Source of the DNA: Diadema setosum
Lineage: Eukaryota > Echinodermata > Echinoidea > Diadematoida > Diadematidae
Assembly: GCA_033980235.1 (NCBI GenBank)
Contig: CM067064.1
Location: 33,821,497-33,885,496 of the forward strand
Direction of reading: 5' to 3'
DNA length: 64,000 nt
Below, piece after piece: positions 24,464 to 35,700 of this stretch (position 1 is the first letter of the stretch; the number at the start of each line of letters is the position of its first letter). The translations under genes and the position numbers were made by a program. The notes below the pieces were generated by a model. The model ran no database searches, had not been told where the DNA came from, and was given only the letters and a program-made list of their open reading frames with translations.

Positions 24464-24600
24464 GGGGGGGGGGGGGGGGGGGGTAAAGTCTCTTTCTCTT
24501 TCTTTCTTTCTATATATATATATATATATAGATATTTATATATATGTGTGTGTGTGTGTGAGTGAGTGTGTGTGTGTCTGTGTCTCTGTGTGTCTGTATC
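24464..24600. repeat. 20-G run, (TA)n and (GT)n compound repeat
   Basis: Twenty consecutive G at 24464-24483, then TCTTTCTTTC, a TA array (24511-24545) and GTGTGTG with GTCTGTGTC variants. Confidence 0.95.
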
Positions 24601-24892
24601 TACGTATACATTATTTTGTCATATGAATATACATTGTATAAAAACAACAACAACAAAACAAGGTAAAAACAATCTATACAGAGAAAATTTTATTCATCAT
24701 CCGACTTGTTTGATATCAGATTCGAGGTGGGTTTGGTGTAAGAGCTACGGCCAGGAAACAGCCGAGTGTCACCGAACACCGGCACGGAGATCATTTTGCG
24801 AAGAAGACTTCGTGCCTATCTATCTCGGAGCTAACACGGTAACAGTTTGTTATCTAGAAGTTTCGTTAATTAATCCAAAAACAAAATCAGCT

Positions 24893-25165
24893 TCGCAATT
24901 CCGAAGGTTCGTTTGTACGCACCATTTTTTTCCATTTTCAGATTAACGACTCTTCGAAAACAAGAACCTTTAAAATAACGCCACAAATGTTTGGAATACC
25001 GAACCTTGTTTCATTTTCAGATTAACAGACATCTAGGTATAGGAAATTTGTGTCTTCCGGAATAACTAACGTTATTTCAGTGAAATAAAATGAAATAAGA
25101 TAAAAAATGAATTTCCGGATTAACGAAGCTACGAAATAACGAACCTTTGGAGTAACGAACATCAC
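24893..25165 (+). repeat. Degenerate repeat of (T/A)AACGAACCTT-type units
   Basis: AAGGTTCGTTTG, AGATTAACGACTCTTCG, AATACCGAACCTTG, AGATTAACAGACATC, GGATTAACGAAGCTACG, AAATAACGAACCTTTGG and AGTAACGAACATC occur within 270 bp. They read as decayed units of a NATTAACGAA(C)CTTCGG-type repeat, of unknown nature. Confidence 0.55.
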
Positions 25166-25360
25166 CCGGCAAATACAGAGTCAAAAACCTACATTTTGAA
25201 AACGTACCGACATTGAGTGTGAGGCTAATAACAATTCTATTGATAGGTGTTAATAGAAATGATTATGTTAATGACGGTGATAATAACATTTGTATTGATG
25301 ATTCATTATGTCAACACCAACACCTGTTACATGTTAAACTAATTGTAACTACATGATGCT

Positions 25361-25762
25361 TTACAGGGATCGTATAGTTTTGGTTGAGACCTAATTTCAG
25401 GTTTCAAACATTTTTTTTTTTTTGGTGAGATAGTGAGAAACCTCTTATGAAATATGAAAGAGCATGTAATTCTATGAGGAATCCAACGTTTATTTGATGA
25501 AAATTTGTTTTGAAATGGCAGAGATATCCCCCCAAAAAGAGAGATTCTAATAAAGTGTGGGACCCACACTTTATTACGATCGCTTTGTTTTACTTTGTTT
25601 TTGGATGTTTCAGTCATTCCAAACCCGATTTTCATCAAATAAACTTTGAATTCCTCTTAAAATGGTATGCTCTGTACTATATATCATAAGTGTTTTCTTG
25701 GTATCTCCCAGAAAGTCAAAAGCACAATTCTCATCTCCACCAATACTGTACCATCCCTTTAA
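25361..25762. mobile_element. MITE, family M2 (copy 3)
   Basis: Runs from TTACAGGGATCGTATAG to GTACCATCCCTTTAA, with the shared arms GAAATATGAAAGAGCATGT and TTTATTTGATGAAAATT and their complements. 402 bp. Confidence 0.8.
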
Positions 25763-25975
25763 AAGATTAGCAGATGGTGATATAAAGCCACCCCCTGTAA
25801 TCGTTATATTTTCCAAAGCCCTGTTATATTATTTGTTTTGTTCTTCTCGAATCGCCTTCCACAATAATTGCATTTTCTTTAAAAAAAAAAATCTGTATCA
25901 TGCTTCCATCAATGTCCATTAGTTTCCATGATATTATCAATTCAGGATGTAAAATGAAGGAAATCCTGGTTTAGC

Positions 25976-25978
<3 letters not shown>

Positions 25979-26015
<37 letters not shown>
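25979..26015. repeat. (GA)n
   Basis: Pure GA dinucleotide array of about 37 bp. Confidence 0.95.
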
Positions 26016-26017
<2 letters not shown>

Positions 26018-26269
26018 GAAAAATTTCTATTCCCTTTCATTGTACCCACGCGACTTGGATATTATGCACAGCCATAATAGCTCACATTTATGACAAAATG
26101 CGGGGGACATAGCATCAGAGAAACAAAACAAAACAGAAACAATCTAACAAGCAATTTTATTTACCCATTTGATACCACAGAAATGAAAATTAGATGGAAT
26201 GATATATGGATATAAAAATGACATGAGATACAAGATAGGGAATTGAAATGCAAAACATATCACTCATAT

Positions 26270-26532
26270 TAAATCGGTTTTGAAGTGGCCGAGATATCCC
26301 AAAACAAGGTGAAACAAAGAGATCCTAATAAAGTTGTGGCATGTAGTCTTTTATTATTATCACTTTTTTTTTATATCTCAGCCATTTGAAGACAAATTTT
26401 CATCAAATAAACGTTGAATCCTTCTTAAAATTACATGCTCTTTCATATTTCACAAGAGGTTTCTCGTTATCTCACTTAGGAATGTAAAAAACATGAATCC
26501 CCACCTTAACCAGTACTGTACAGCCCCTTTAA
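26270..26532. mobile_element. MITE, family M2 (copy 4, left arm lost)
   Basis: Begins inside the element at AAATCGGTTTTGAAGTGGC, continues through the centre and keeps the right arm to CAGTACTGTACAGCCCCTTT. The left third is absent. Confidence 0.75.
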
Positions 26533-26904
26533 AACAAATATTCTCATTGTTATTGTTTTTGTTTTTCTCCCCGCAAGACGCAGATTTTACAAACACGTAG
26601 TCAATCTTTTCCTGTCAGTGCGCGCGGATTCATCTTATTACAACACTTTCGTGTCGGCGGAATTGAAAGTAGGAAAAGTGGGTGTGAGAACATTGAAATT
26701 TGTCTGTTCCGTCAGCGTCTGTCGTCATTAAAAGTTCTTATTATCGCAACGACGACGTCTAAATCCCCCAGTAACTGACTTCCCAAATCCTGCCTTAAAG
26801 ACTCTCAATATCGTTTCTTAATCAAGCTAGTCTATCACCTTTTATTCTATTTCTCCAGTGTTGATGTCATTGAATTTGTCGGCCTGCGCGGAAGCATGCA
26901 AAGA

Positions 26905-26969
26905 TGACGTCAGCGGAGAGCAAATGTCGTGAATCATCATCGGCAGCTGAGTGAGGGCGTCTGTATAAA
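26905..26969 (+). promoter_or_regulatory. Candidate CRE / E-box / TATA cluster
   Basis: TGACGTCA at 26905-26912, CAGCTG at 26944-26949 and TATAAA at 26964-26969, all on the plus strand, outside any repeat I recognise. Spacing (about 52 bp from CRE to TATA) would suit a promoter. No coding region follows in this window. Confidence 0.2.
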
Positions 26970-27120
26970 CTTAAAAGTATTGCACCTCAGGAATACAGTC
27001 GTATACGAAGATCCCCTTTTTCCCTGACGTCAACATATTATTTTTCCCTGTTTGTTACAGTCTTTCCCGAAAGCCTACCCATCAGCCGGAAGTGCACTTT
27101 AAGTCTTAGAAACTGGATAG

Positions 27121-27200
27121 TGTTGTTGTTGCTATTGTTGTTTTGTTGTTGTTGTTGTTGTTGTTATCGTTCATGTTGCTGATGTTAACGTTGTTGTTTT
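27121..27200. repeat. (GTT)n
   Basis: Imperfect GTTGTTGTT array broken by TTGCTGATGTTAACG. Confidence 0.9.
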
Positions 27201-27750
27201 TGTTTCTGCCTTCTGACCATTTACCAATACCCCGTATTCCTCATAGTAATGAATGTTAGGATTATTATTTTTTTTTAATGGTTCACATAACGTTGTGATA
27301 ATTAATTGTACATAAATAGATATCTTGACAGAGACAAGAAAATTTTCAGAACTCTTGTATATGTTTGAGTGTTTACCCATGATTTCGAAAACCAGTTTGC
27401 TGCTCAGGCAGTATGAATTCGGCACTTATTGAGGCGTCACAAAGGTTAAACATCATCTTTAACCAACACCAATTTCCAAGGAATTCATAACGTAATGGAG
27501 CCATAGGTCTCCATGGCTCATTGTTTATGTAAAGTGACGTGCATGATATTGCCGCCGAATCCTGTTCCAACCACTGACAGACGATGTAATTGTGTTCAAG
27601 ATCTTGCGAAGAACCAGACCCCTATTTTTAGACCAGCAAAGGCAAGTAATGCATTCTCCTGTCTGGTCTGCGAAAACAGACGACACTCCACATAAAAGTA
27701 CATTCTTAAGTGCTCATAGTGACACCCGTCTACTCAAATAATACACCACA
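27201..27750. other. Non-coding, no gene seen
   Basis: Overlapping minus and plus ORFs (27171-27425, 27373-27570, 27513-27695) show no domain features. Confidence 0.4.
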
Positions 27751-27790
27751 CACACAGACACACACACGCACACACACACACTCACACACG
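27751..27790. repeat. (AC)n
   Basis: ACACACAGACACACACACGC array. Confidence 0.9.
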
Positions 27791-27881
27791 CAATAAATAG
27801 TTCAAATTACATGAGTTATGTTTTATATTGTATATATTTAAAGTACATGTACTACTGCATTTTGTTGTAAAACTTATAATT

Positions 27882-28165
27882 TTCAATTTCAATTTCAATT
27901 TATTTTCATATTTCTCGATGAAAAATTACATCAAATATAACAAAATTAAATGAAATACATGACATACATGGAATATTGCAAATATGTAAAACATAATAGT
28001 GGTCGATCTGTTCAGTTTGGAATCTGTGAATGAATGCTAAAGAAATATGAAGGAACCTACTTAAAAAGCGAGCTTGTTGAGCGTAGGTCCCGGTTAAAAA
28101 CGAGTTTAAGATTGAGAAGGGGAGCACGGGTACAACAATGACCGGAACATAAGAGAAAAACAAAA
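27882..28165 (-). mobile_element. LINE 3' end fragment with (AAATTG)n tail
   Basis: Read on the minus strand, about 270 nt of 3'-UTR-like sequence runs to GAAAAATAAATTGAAATTG, ending in AAATTG hexamer repeats (plus strand CAATTTCAATTTCAATTT). This layout matches the 3' terminus of CR1-like LINEs. No ORF2 is present upstream; family not determined. Confidence 0.5.
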
Positions 28166-28514
28166 TAAAAAAAGAACAAATAATGAATCGAATGATTAGC
28201 CTTTTGTGAGGAGAATTATGTTCATATTAAATCAGAGTGGTTGATTAACAGCATTAATCACATACATTATGCAACAAGGATTTAACGTTAGTATTTCAGA
28301 AAGCTACTCAGTTATTAAGAGCTGAGTAAGACTAATCTCTATTGAAGTATGCATGTTTATGACTTGGTTTAATTTGAATCAAAATGACTTAATTATCATC
28401 AGTTAAAATGATATTTTTTTCTCTCTTATCGATTCAAAAAGTTTAATTCATGTTGAATTCTGGAGGTAATTGCAAACGAAGATGATACTTTTTGAACAAC
28501 ATTAATTGCTTAAA

Positions 28515-29142
28515 GAAGAGTTCAAGTCCAGTCATGAGTTTGCCTGAAAAAACAAACAAACATGAGAGTAAAATTTTACTAGTGCAACAGTGAAAATTTG
28601 ATTAAATTCAGATACAGATTAGGGAAGTTAAGAAATTTTGAAGTTTGTTTAATTTTTGCAGAACTGTTCTCTATACAGCTGATTGTATGCAAATGAGTGA
28701 ACTTATGATATCATCACCCAACAATTTCCCATAAATCGTGCAAAAAAAAAATGATGACAATTCACTGTTTCTGTGATTAAAGTGTGACACAGAATATTAT
28801 TCCTGGTTGAATAACTTCAGAATAATAATCAGTTAGAAATATCACGATTTGAGACTGGGGCGTAATCGTGTTTGAATGAAAATTGAATGGAAATTTCAAA
28901 ATTCTATGTACAAATTATATGCCAAGTTCCTGAGGTGATGACATCATTTAACTTCCTATATGCATATTATTCATATTGACTGTTCAAGAGCTGTCTCCTG
29001 AAAAATTAGCGAAAATTCAAAATGACAATACTTATTTTTTTTTTCAATCCGATTATCATGATTATGACTTTTATTGTTGTGTTGAGAAGATTTTACTTCT
29101 TCTTTTCAGACCATTTTTCATCTGCAGTGAAGTTTCCCTTTT
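28515..29142. mobile_element. MITE, family M3 (copy 2, diverged)
   Basis: Shares with 6425-7036 the series AACAGTGAAAATTTGATT, GAAATTTTGAAGTTT, GAACTGTTCT, ATGCAAATGAGTGA and CATTCAATTTTC-like centre. The inverted set includes ATATTCATATTGACTGTTC, AAGAGCTGTCTCCTG and TTTTCAGACC. Ends are approximate. Confidence 0.65.
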
Positions 29143-29244
29143 AGAATTTGGTTTATGACGCTGGGAAATGAAACGACTTCCACTGAAACAGAAACATGGT
29201 TTGCGTATAATGATTGTAAGGAATAAACATTTGAGAATCGATGA

Positions 29245-29245
<1 letters not shown>

Positions 29246-29287
<42 letters not shown>

Positions 29288-29299
29288 TATATATATATC
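29246..29299. repeat. (TA)n microsatellite
   Basis: TATATATA array with one GCATA interruption. Confidence 0.95.
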
Positions 29300-29362
29300 C
29301 CATCATTTTTCATCGGTCTTGTGAGGTGCTAGGTAGAAATGGAACAAAAAAAAAAGAAGAAA

Positions 29363-29392
29363 TTTGGATCGCGATTCGAATCGCGATCCAAA
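29363..29392. repeat. Perfect 30-bp palindrome
   Basis: Each half reads TTTGGATCGCGATTC and is followed by its exact complement, with no spacer. It contains GATCGC twice, TCGCGA twice and a central TTCGAA. It lies just right of the TA array and an A-run. No inverted arms extend beyond it. Confidence 0.95.
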
Positions 29393-29399
29393 ATTCAAT

Positions 29400-31150
29400 C
29401 TCACTTGTGTGTGAATGGCCCTATTGATTCATGTCCCACTGTATGTGATGACAGCTGAAAATGTATTACGCCAATGAGATGGGGGCGGTTAGGACAAGAT
29501 ATGAGTGTTAGTTTACAAGTGCATGAGTAGTTAGCCTCCCGAGGACGTAGAAAACGCTTCTGACAATAAACAGTCATACCTCGAGAATCAGCAGTTGTCA
29601 TGCAAGCATCCCAAGCGGCAAAACATTGGTAGATGAAATTCTTCATGTATGTACGTGTGTTGTTACAGGCACCCGTAGGCAGCTGCCTTGGCAGCTTATC
29701 ATGTGTTTTGATGAATGGATCCGATCAAGAGAGTAAAGCATTATAACTTATAGCTTAAGTAGATGAGGAAGTAGGCCTACGTGTATGTATACAGGCATGT
29801 ATATGTCGTCTGTTTGTAAGGTGTTTGTGTTTGTGCCTGTCTGTCTGTATGCATATAACTATATAGATCAAGTATTGATCTATATGGTATGTAAAAGGTC
29901 TCGTGGATAATTAGGTATATGGACATTATATGTGATGATTTTTTCCTGTGAGTGTATATGTGCGTGTTTTTCCGTGTCCACACAAGAATGAAAATTCACA
30001 AAATGCCGTGGTGTTAAACCAGTCAAACATTACTTCCAGAAACCAGAGGAAGTAGTATCTCCGCGCGAGTAAGAAGAAATCGAGGCATTACTTCCGGTAG
30101 CACGTACTTACCGTCTACCATCTGAGTCCACGTGATATTGCTAGATTCTTTTAGATATTTTCATGAGGAAAACAACTCAAACAAACAAGCTACGTAGTCG
30201 TTTTTGAACTATGTACAGCATTGAACAAACAGGAAGACAGAAAAGTGCGAACAGGAAAAGGAAATTTGGATTTCAAATTGCCAAATGAAACAAAACTATG
30301 CAGTTGTTGTCATAATGTTTTTCTGCAACCTGATATATCCTGTGGAAAATAAATCGAGGGCAGCAAGTTCGCGGGGGGGGGGGGGGGAAGAAATTGGGCC
30401 AGATGTATGGAACGCCAAATGGGGTTACATTTGTCTTTTAGTGCAGTAAAGACACTTGTAATGATATCATTACTTGATATGTTGTCTGTTTAATTTTGAA
30501 TACGTGCAACGTTTGCTCATAGAGCTATGCCTTCACGGCCTACGAACAATGACGAAGAAAAAAGGAAAATAAAGAAATTTATAATGTTTATTTTTCTATT
30601 TTTACTCATTAATAATTGTAATTATTACCAGATGGGCAAGCAATAACGAGAATAGTGCATCCTTTGAATTAACTTTAAAACATATTCTTCCAAGGGGTTC
30701 CAGGAACAGAAAATCTCGCACATGTGTAGATGACGTTGAGTGGTTATTATTGGTGCAGAATGGTAGCTGAAAGCAAAAGGACGGTACCCCCCTCGCGCAT
30801 CCTTCCCACCTTCGTTTATGTGTGGTGTCAATGACGGACTCGGAAATGCGCCTTGAAGGAAATACATACTTTCCCTTGGTGCTTTTTTTTTCTGTTTCCT
30901 GGTTGGTCGACTTGTTGTGTGTTTGTTTGCGTGCGTGCGTGTGTGCATGCGTGTGTGTGAGAGCGTGTGCAAATGGTCTTTTCTGCTAATGTGCTGATGA
31001 GTATAGGAGTTACTTTTCCACTACGGTTTGGTCTTTGCGCATTTTATCTTTTTCATGGGATCTTCTTCCCCTGAACTTAAAATGAACAATAATATTAATT
31101 AAGAACCAGACGAGATTTGGCATTGCACAAGTCTTGTGGAATTCACAGCC
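29400..31150. other. Non-coding, no gene seen
   Basis: Holds a 14-G run near 30373-30387 and a GT-rich stretch at 30916-30968. Paired ACTTCC/GGAAGT motifs lie near 30030-30100. No gene-like frame. Confidence 0.4.
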
Positions 31151-31721
31151 TTAAAGGACAAGTTCACCTTCATAAACATAAGGATTGAGAGAATGCAGCA
31201 ATATTAGTAGATCACATCAGTGAAAGCTTGAAGAAAATTAGACAATCGATACAAAAGTTATGAATTTTTTAAATTTTTGTATTGGAACTGCTGGTTGAGG
31301 AGACTACTACAGCTTGAGATGTCATATGCGTACAACAGTATAAAGAAAATATGAAGAAAATTCAACATATTTTCACTTTTTTTTTTTGCATAATAAAAGA
31401 GCACTTGACTTGCCTCTTTCTAAAGGCAGGGGGAATAATATTACCCATAACATATGTCAGTAACAAGTCAAGGGAATGTGAACTTTTTTCAAAAGATGAA
31501 ATTTTGTGAAATTCTCTTTATATTTTCCTTATATTGTTGTACTCATGTGACATCATACGCTGCAGTAGTCTTCTCATCCAGCGGTGACTGCACAAAAACT
31601 TCAAAAATTCATAATTTTTGAACGGATTGTCTGACTTCCCTCAAACTTCCAATGATGTGTTGTACTAATATTGCTACATTCTCTCAATCCTTATGGTTAT
31701 GAAGGTGAACTTGTCCTTTAA
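31151..31721. mobile_element. MITE, family M1 (copy 2, intact ends)
   Basis: TTAAAGGACAAGTTCACC at the left and GGTGAACTTGTCCTTTAA at the right: perfect inverted termini. The interior matches 82-658 throughout (AGCAATATTAGTAGA, GAGACTACTACAGCTTG, CCTCTTTCTAAAGGCAGGGG). 571 bp, non-coding. Confidence 0.88.
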
Positions 31722-31764
31722 GACGATAAGTCGGGTGATAGGAATAGAGATAATAAACGGAAAG

Positions 31765-32086
31765 ATGTTAACCCCGCAAATGCCATGGGTCGTCAGCAGC
31801 ACACCAGGGATCACCAGTGTTTCGGCCATTTAAGTGCTGTACACCTCCCCCTGGCTGGCCGGTGCTGCGTTGGGGTCCCCTTGACAGCACCCCAATGGCA
31901 TTTCAAAGAAAAACAAGACAAAACAAAACAAACAAACCAAAAAACCAAAACAAAACAAAACAAAGCAAAACATCACAAAACAAGACCAAAAAAAAAAAAG
32001 GAAAACGCTTGGCATCAATCACCTCTCCTCACTCCAGAAACACTCTCTCTACACCCCCTATTCCCACCACCCCCAAGCCTTCCCTA
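31765..32086 (-). mobile_element. Probable 3' UTR of the RLE-type LINE, with (TTTTG)n
   Basis: Downstream of the reverse transcriptase frame on the minus strand comes a (TTTTG/TTTG)-rich stretch (31910-31995). It is followed by GC-rich sequence containing GGCCGAAACACTGGTGATCC and ending near CATTTGCGGGGTTAAC. I remember a GGCCGAAACAC... motif after this protein family's stop codon, so I read the block as the element's 3' UTR; that link is inference. The plus-strand ORFs over it are shadows. Confidence 0.45.
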
Positions 32087-34084
32087 CTATCCATGCAGAT
32101 CCTGTCTCTCTGCCCCACAAATTCTCCTGATCCACCTTTCCTCGTCCCTACCACCTATTCCCACCCCTCTGACCCACCTCCTTACCGATCGTCCAGCATA
32201 TCCCCTGCACCCCACCTCCACAGTATGCACCTCCGCTCTCCACCCCCTTTTCTCACACTCCTCCCTCAACTCAGCATACCTATCCAACTTTCTGTCCCTT
32301 GCCTCATCCATCCTTGTCTCCCATGGCACAGTCAGCTCCACCATTGCTAACCTGTGCACAGACCTAGCCACCAGCACCATGTCCGGCCGAAGGGCAGTTA
32401 CTACCACCTCCTCTGGCACTGTACGGTTTCCCTCATCCACCCGCACCTCCCAATCATCCCCCACTGCTAAGATCCCCCCACCATCATCCCTCTGACCCTT
32501 CCTTCTCACACTGCATCTCACCCCCTCCTTCACAAACCGGATTCCCCTCACCCTAGGAGGCCCATTCTTCTTCCTTGCCTCCACTGCCACCCTCGCCACC
32601 TCCACCATCTCCTTCAACACCTGGTTATGCCTCCATATATAGGCCTGTAATAGACCTCCACATGCTGACAAAATGTGCTCTAGTGAGCCCTTCGCCTTGT
32701 TGCAAACCCTACATCCACCATCCTCCACAATGCCCCATCTCTGAAGATTTACTGGAGACGGCGAAACATCAAAGGTGGAACTGATTATGAAGCGCACAGC
32801 TCCAGAGGACATTAACCAAAGGTCATTCCATGACACCTTCCTCTGCTCCACCCCTTCCCATCGAGTCCATGCTTCCTGCACTCCCTGCTGTACAGCCTTG
32901 GCAAAGCGATACTCCTCCTCCTTCTCCTTAACCACCTCCACCACCAACTCCCTCCTACCCTTCCTGCCTTGCTTGCTGTACCATCTAACACCCTGATGAA
33001 ACCCGACCCCTTTCCGACCCACCTGAACCGCACCCTGCATCTCCTTCCACTTTGCCATTGCCACTGCCTCGTCCGCAGCCTCCTCCGCCCTCCACTTCCT
33101 CCCTGTGCGGATCGGTGGCCTAACTCCTGCTATTGTCTGGTCCTTTGACTCCCTCATCATCATCACTGACCTAAACTTGTCAGCTTGAAACTCCTCCATC
33201 ACTGACGTCATAGGCAATTGCAACCTGCCTGATCTGCAAAAGAATGCCAGATCTGTAAGCATTCTTGGAACGCCTAACCACTTCCGGTAGTACGAGTTCA
33301 TCTTCTGCTGCATCCTCTCAACCCTGGACACTGCCACCTCGTACACCTGCAGTTGCCACATGATCCGTGGTAGCAAGCCAAACTGGCAGCACCACACCTT
33401 CGCATTCCCAGGGATGAGTGTCCTGTCCACCCTCTTCAACCACTCCACCATTTTCTCATAGATCTGAACTCCTCGGTGCCTGTCATTCAACTTGCCCTCA
33501 TACCACCGCCCAAGGCTCTTTTCCCCCTGCTCAGTGACCTGAGGGATATCTTCTCCCCCAATCTGAAATCTCCTTGCGACCACCTTCCCCTTCCGCACTG
33601 ACACAGAGCGGCTCTTCTTGGCCTTGAACTTCATCCGTGTCCAGGCCACCAGCTCCTCTAACCTATGGAGGCCATCTTTGACCTGGGTCTCGTTGCCAGA
33701 CACGATTGTGAGATCATCCATGAAAGCCCTAATCGAAGGCACAACCACATCTGCAGCCAGCATCAACCATTCAATTCTCGGGGCCACACACCGGGTTAAC
33801 ACTTCCATCCCAAGGACAAACAGCAGCGGCGAGACTGGACACCCCATGGGGATGCCAATTTCTAGCGCTTGCTATTCTGTTGTGTAAGTCTGGGTCATGA
33901 ATCTCATCCTGAACTGGCTGTAGTAGCTCTGCACCATCTCCCGGATCACCATGATAGGGACCCAGAAAAACTCAAGAGCAAAGCTGAGATACCTGTGAGG
34001 AACTGATCCATATGCATTTGCAAGATCCAACCAGATGACATCCACATCCTAATAGTTGGTCCTCACGATCTTATAGCCTCGTCA
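32087..34084 (-). pseudogene. 5'-truncated non-LTR retrotransposon: RT, CCHC finger, restriction-like endonuclease
   Basis: The remaining frame opens at 33847 and runs 586 codons to a stop at 32087-32089. It starts inside the reverse transcriptase palm: motif PVSPLLF at residues 4-10 and the catalytic AFMDDL at 41-46. A CCHC finger follows (C379, C382, H391, C396), then a restriction-like nuclease signature: RPD at 487-489, VELTVPWE at 503-510, and K520 and Y524 in the following helix. In the same frame above 33847 lies the first palm motif (IWLDLANAYGSV, about 34033-33998), separated by in-frame stops at 33872-33874 (TAG), 34049-34051 (TAG) and 34082-34084 (TGA). The N-terminal part of RT and any earlier DNA-binding domain are missing. 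RLE-bearing LINE clades include R2, R4, NeSL, Hero and CRE; I recognise this as a widespread invertebrate family but cannot name the clade. The C-terminus ends abruptly at the (TTTTG)n block. It cannot act autonomously. Confidence 0.9.
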
Positions 34085-34470
34085 GTGCTTGTTGATATTT
34101 GCACAAAGAATCGTCTGCGTTAGATAGCTTTCTAACGTTCTGCATTGAAATAGAAAGTATAATGTCACTTTCGAAACTTTCGAAACACTTTCGAAACAGT
34201 TTCCTGTATCTGGGTCAACATGAAACCGTTTTTTTTAAACATCCTGTAAAACGATGTTTGCAGATCGAGTGCAGGATTCGAACTTCTTACTTCCCCTTTA
34301 AGATCCCGAAGCCGCCGTATCGCCTTCATCTGTGTATGAGGGCTACTGCCAAAAGTCGGTATTAAGTAACCATAAGAGTTCTTGCTCAGTTCGTTGCTCG
34401 AATTCTGCGACGTAAAAAATAGCATCTGGTGACTACTAGCATTGACCAGAAGCAAGTCAGTGGTATGTAG
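34085..34470. other. Transition region left of family A
   Basis: The minus-strand RT frame stays open for a few dozen codons above 34084, so the element may begin nearer 34200. The words TTTCGAAAC occur three times at 34169-34198. Nothing further recognised. Confidence 0.35.
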
Positions 34471-34475
34471 CGTGC

Positions 34476-34507
<32 letters not shown>
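34471..34507. repeat. (GT)n
   Basis: GCGTGCGTGTGTGT array of about 37 bp. Confidence 0.9.
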
Positions 34508-34511
<4 letters not shown>

Positions 34512-34625
34512 TTCTTTTTGTTTTCGTCAGCAATATCTGGATTATTTATTTTTAACAGAAACTGATGGCCAGGGCGTTTTTGTTGTTGTTGTTGTTCTCA
34601 TATGACTTTGTTTGCTCCTATATTT

Positions 34626-34711
34626 AGGTGATACGCTATCAGCGTATCACCTATTGTGATTGTCAAAATCTCTCTTTATTTTTTAGGTGATACGCTATTA
34701 GCGTATCACCT
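34626..34711 (+). repeat. Tandemly duplicated 5' hairpin of A1
   Basis: Two hairpins at 34626-34652 and 34685-34711, each 27 nt with 11-bp stems, 59 bp apart. Each is followed by ATTGTGATTGTCAAAAT and a T/C-rich tract. They differ only in the loop (TATCA versus TATTA). Confidence 0.95.
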
Positions 34712-35700
34712 ATTGTGATTGTCAAAATTTCTCTTTTTTTTTATTCTTCTTTCTTTCTGCCACATTTTGTGTCGTCAATATCTCAATAATGACATTACGG
34801 AATGACATGACATTTTCAGTCAACATGTCTCATGACAAAATCTAGCCACAATAAGGTTTTCATGACAGTAACATATCTATGACGTCATCTAGGCGCCATT
34901 TTGTGATTTTCGGACCTTGTCACGTGATCAATCATAACTTCATAACTAGATATCATTTCTGTATCATTTTCGGTGGACATGAAGTTCAGGTCACGCTCTA
35001 TCTTACTTTCTAACGCTAGTTACACAGGTCATCATTACGCGCGCGTAAGCGCGCGTCAAAATTTTAAAAGACTCAAAACGACTTCCCAATGGGAAATCTC
35101 GAAGTTTCAGACAATTTTAAGCGTTTCAAACATTTTCTCGCGTGCGCGTCCGTCCGCGCAATTTCGCGCGCAGAGCCCGTAAGCAACATGAAAATGCAAT
35201 TTTTTTGACTGATTTGGATTCCTTATACTTGGAGTAACAATATCCATTGATTTCCGATCGATTTCGACCTATAACAAAGGAATGCACTGGCGTCAAAGTT
35301 GAAATTCCGCGTGCGCGTCTTTCTGCAAATATAGTGAAAAAACATGTCTTTGTTTATTTCGCCATAGCTCTTTAAATCGTCCGTTGACCCTATATTTCTA
35401 TTGCATATTACAAAAGTATATGAATTGTAAATAACATTCCAAGTATCAATATTGCCAGGAACACGCGATGACGTCATCATATCGTCATTTTGAATAAAAA
35501 AAGTGGAATTGATTTTTTTCAGGTACTCTTTCAGACATTCATTTGCTCGTATCTCTGTTGTTTAAGCTCAATATTATCCCAAATTCAGATATGTTGTACT
35601 TTGAACATTTGCCTCTCAAGTCCATGTGATGGTTTTGAAATATAATGACGTCATCATACTAGAAATTGTGATTAAAGGTAAAGACTCAAAATCAGACAAG

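Noticed and set aside
31785..32495. 236-codon and 177-codon plus-strand ORFs
   Set aside because: They lie antisense to the reverse transcriptase relic and its (TTTTG)n tail; Pro/Ser/Thr-rich composition is the shadow of the opposite frame.
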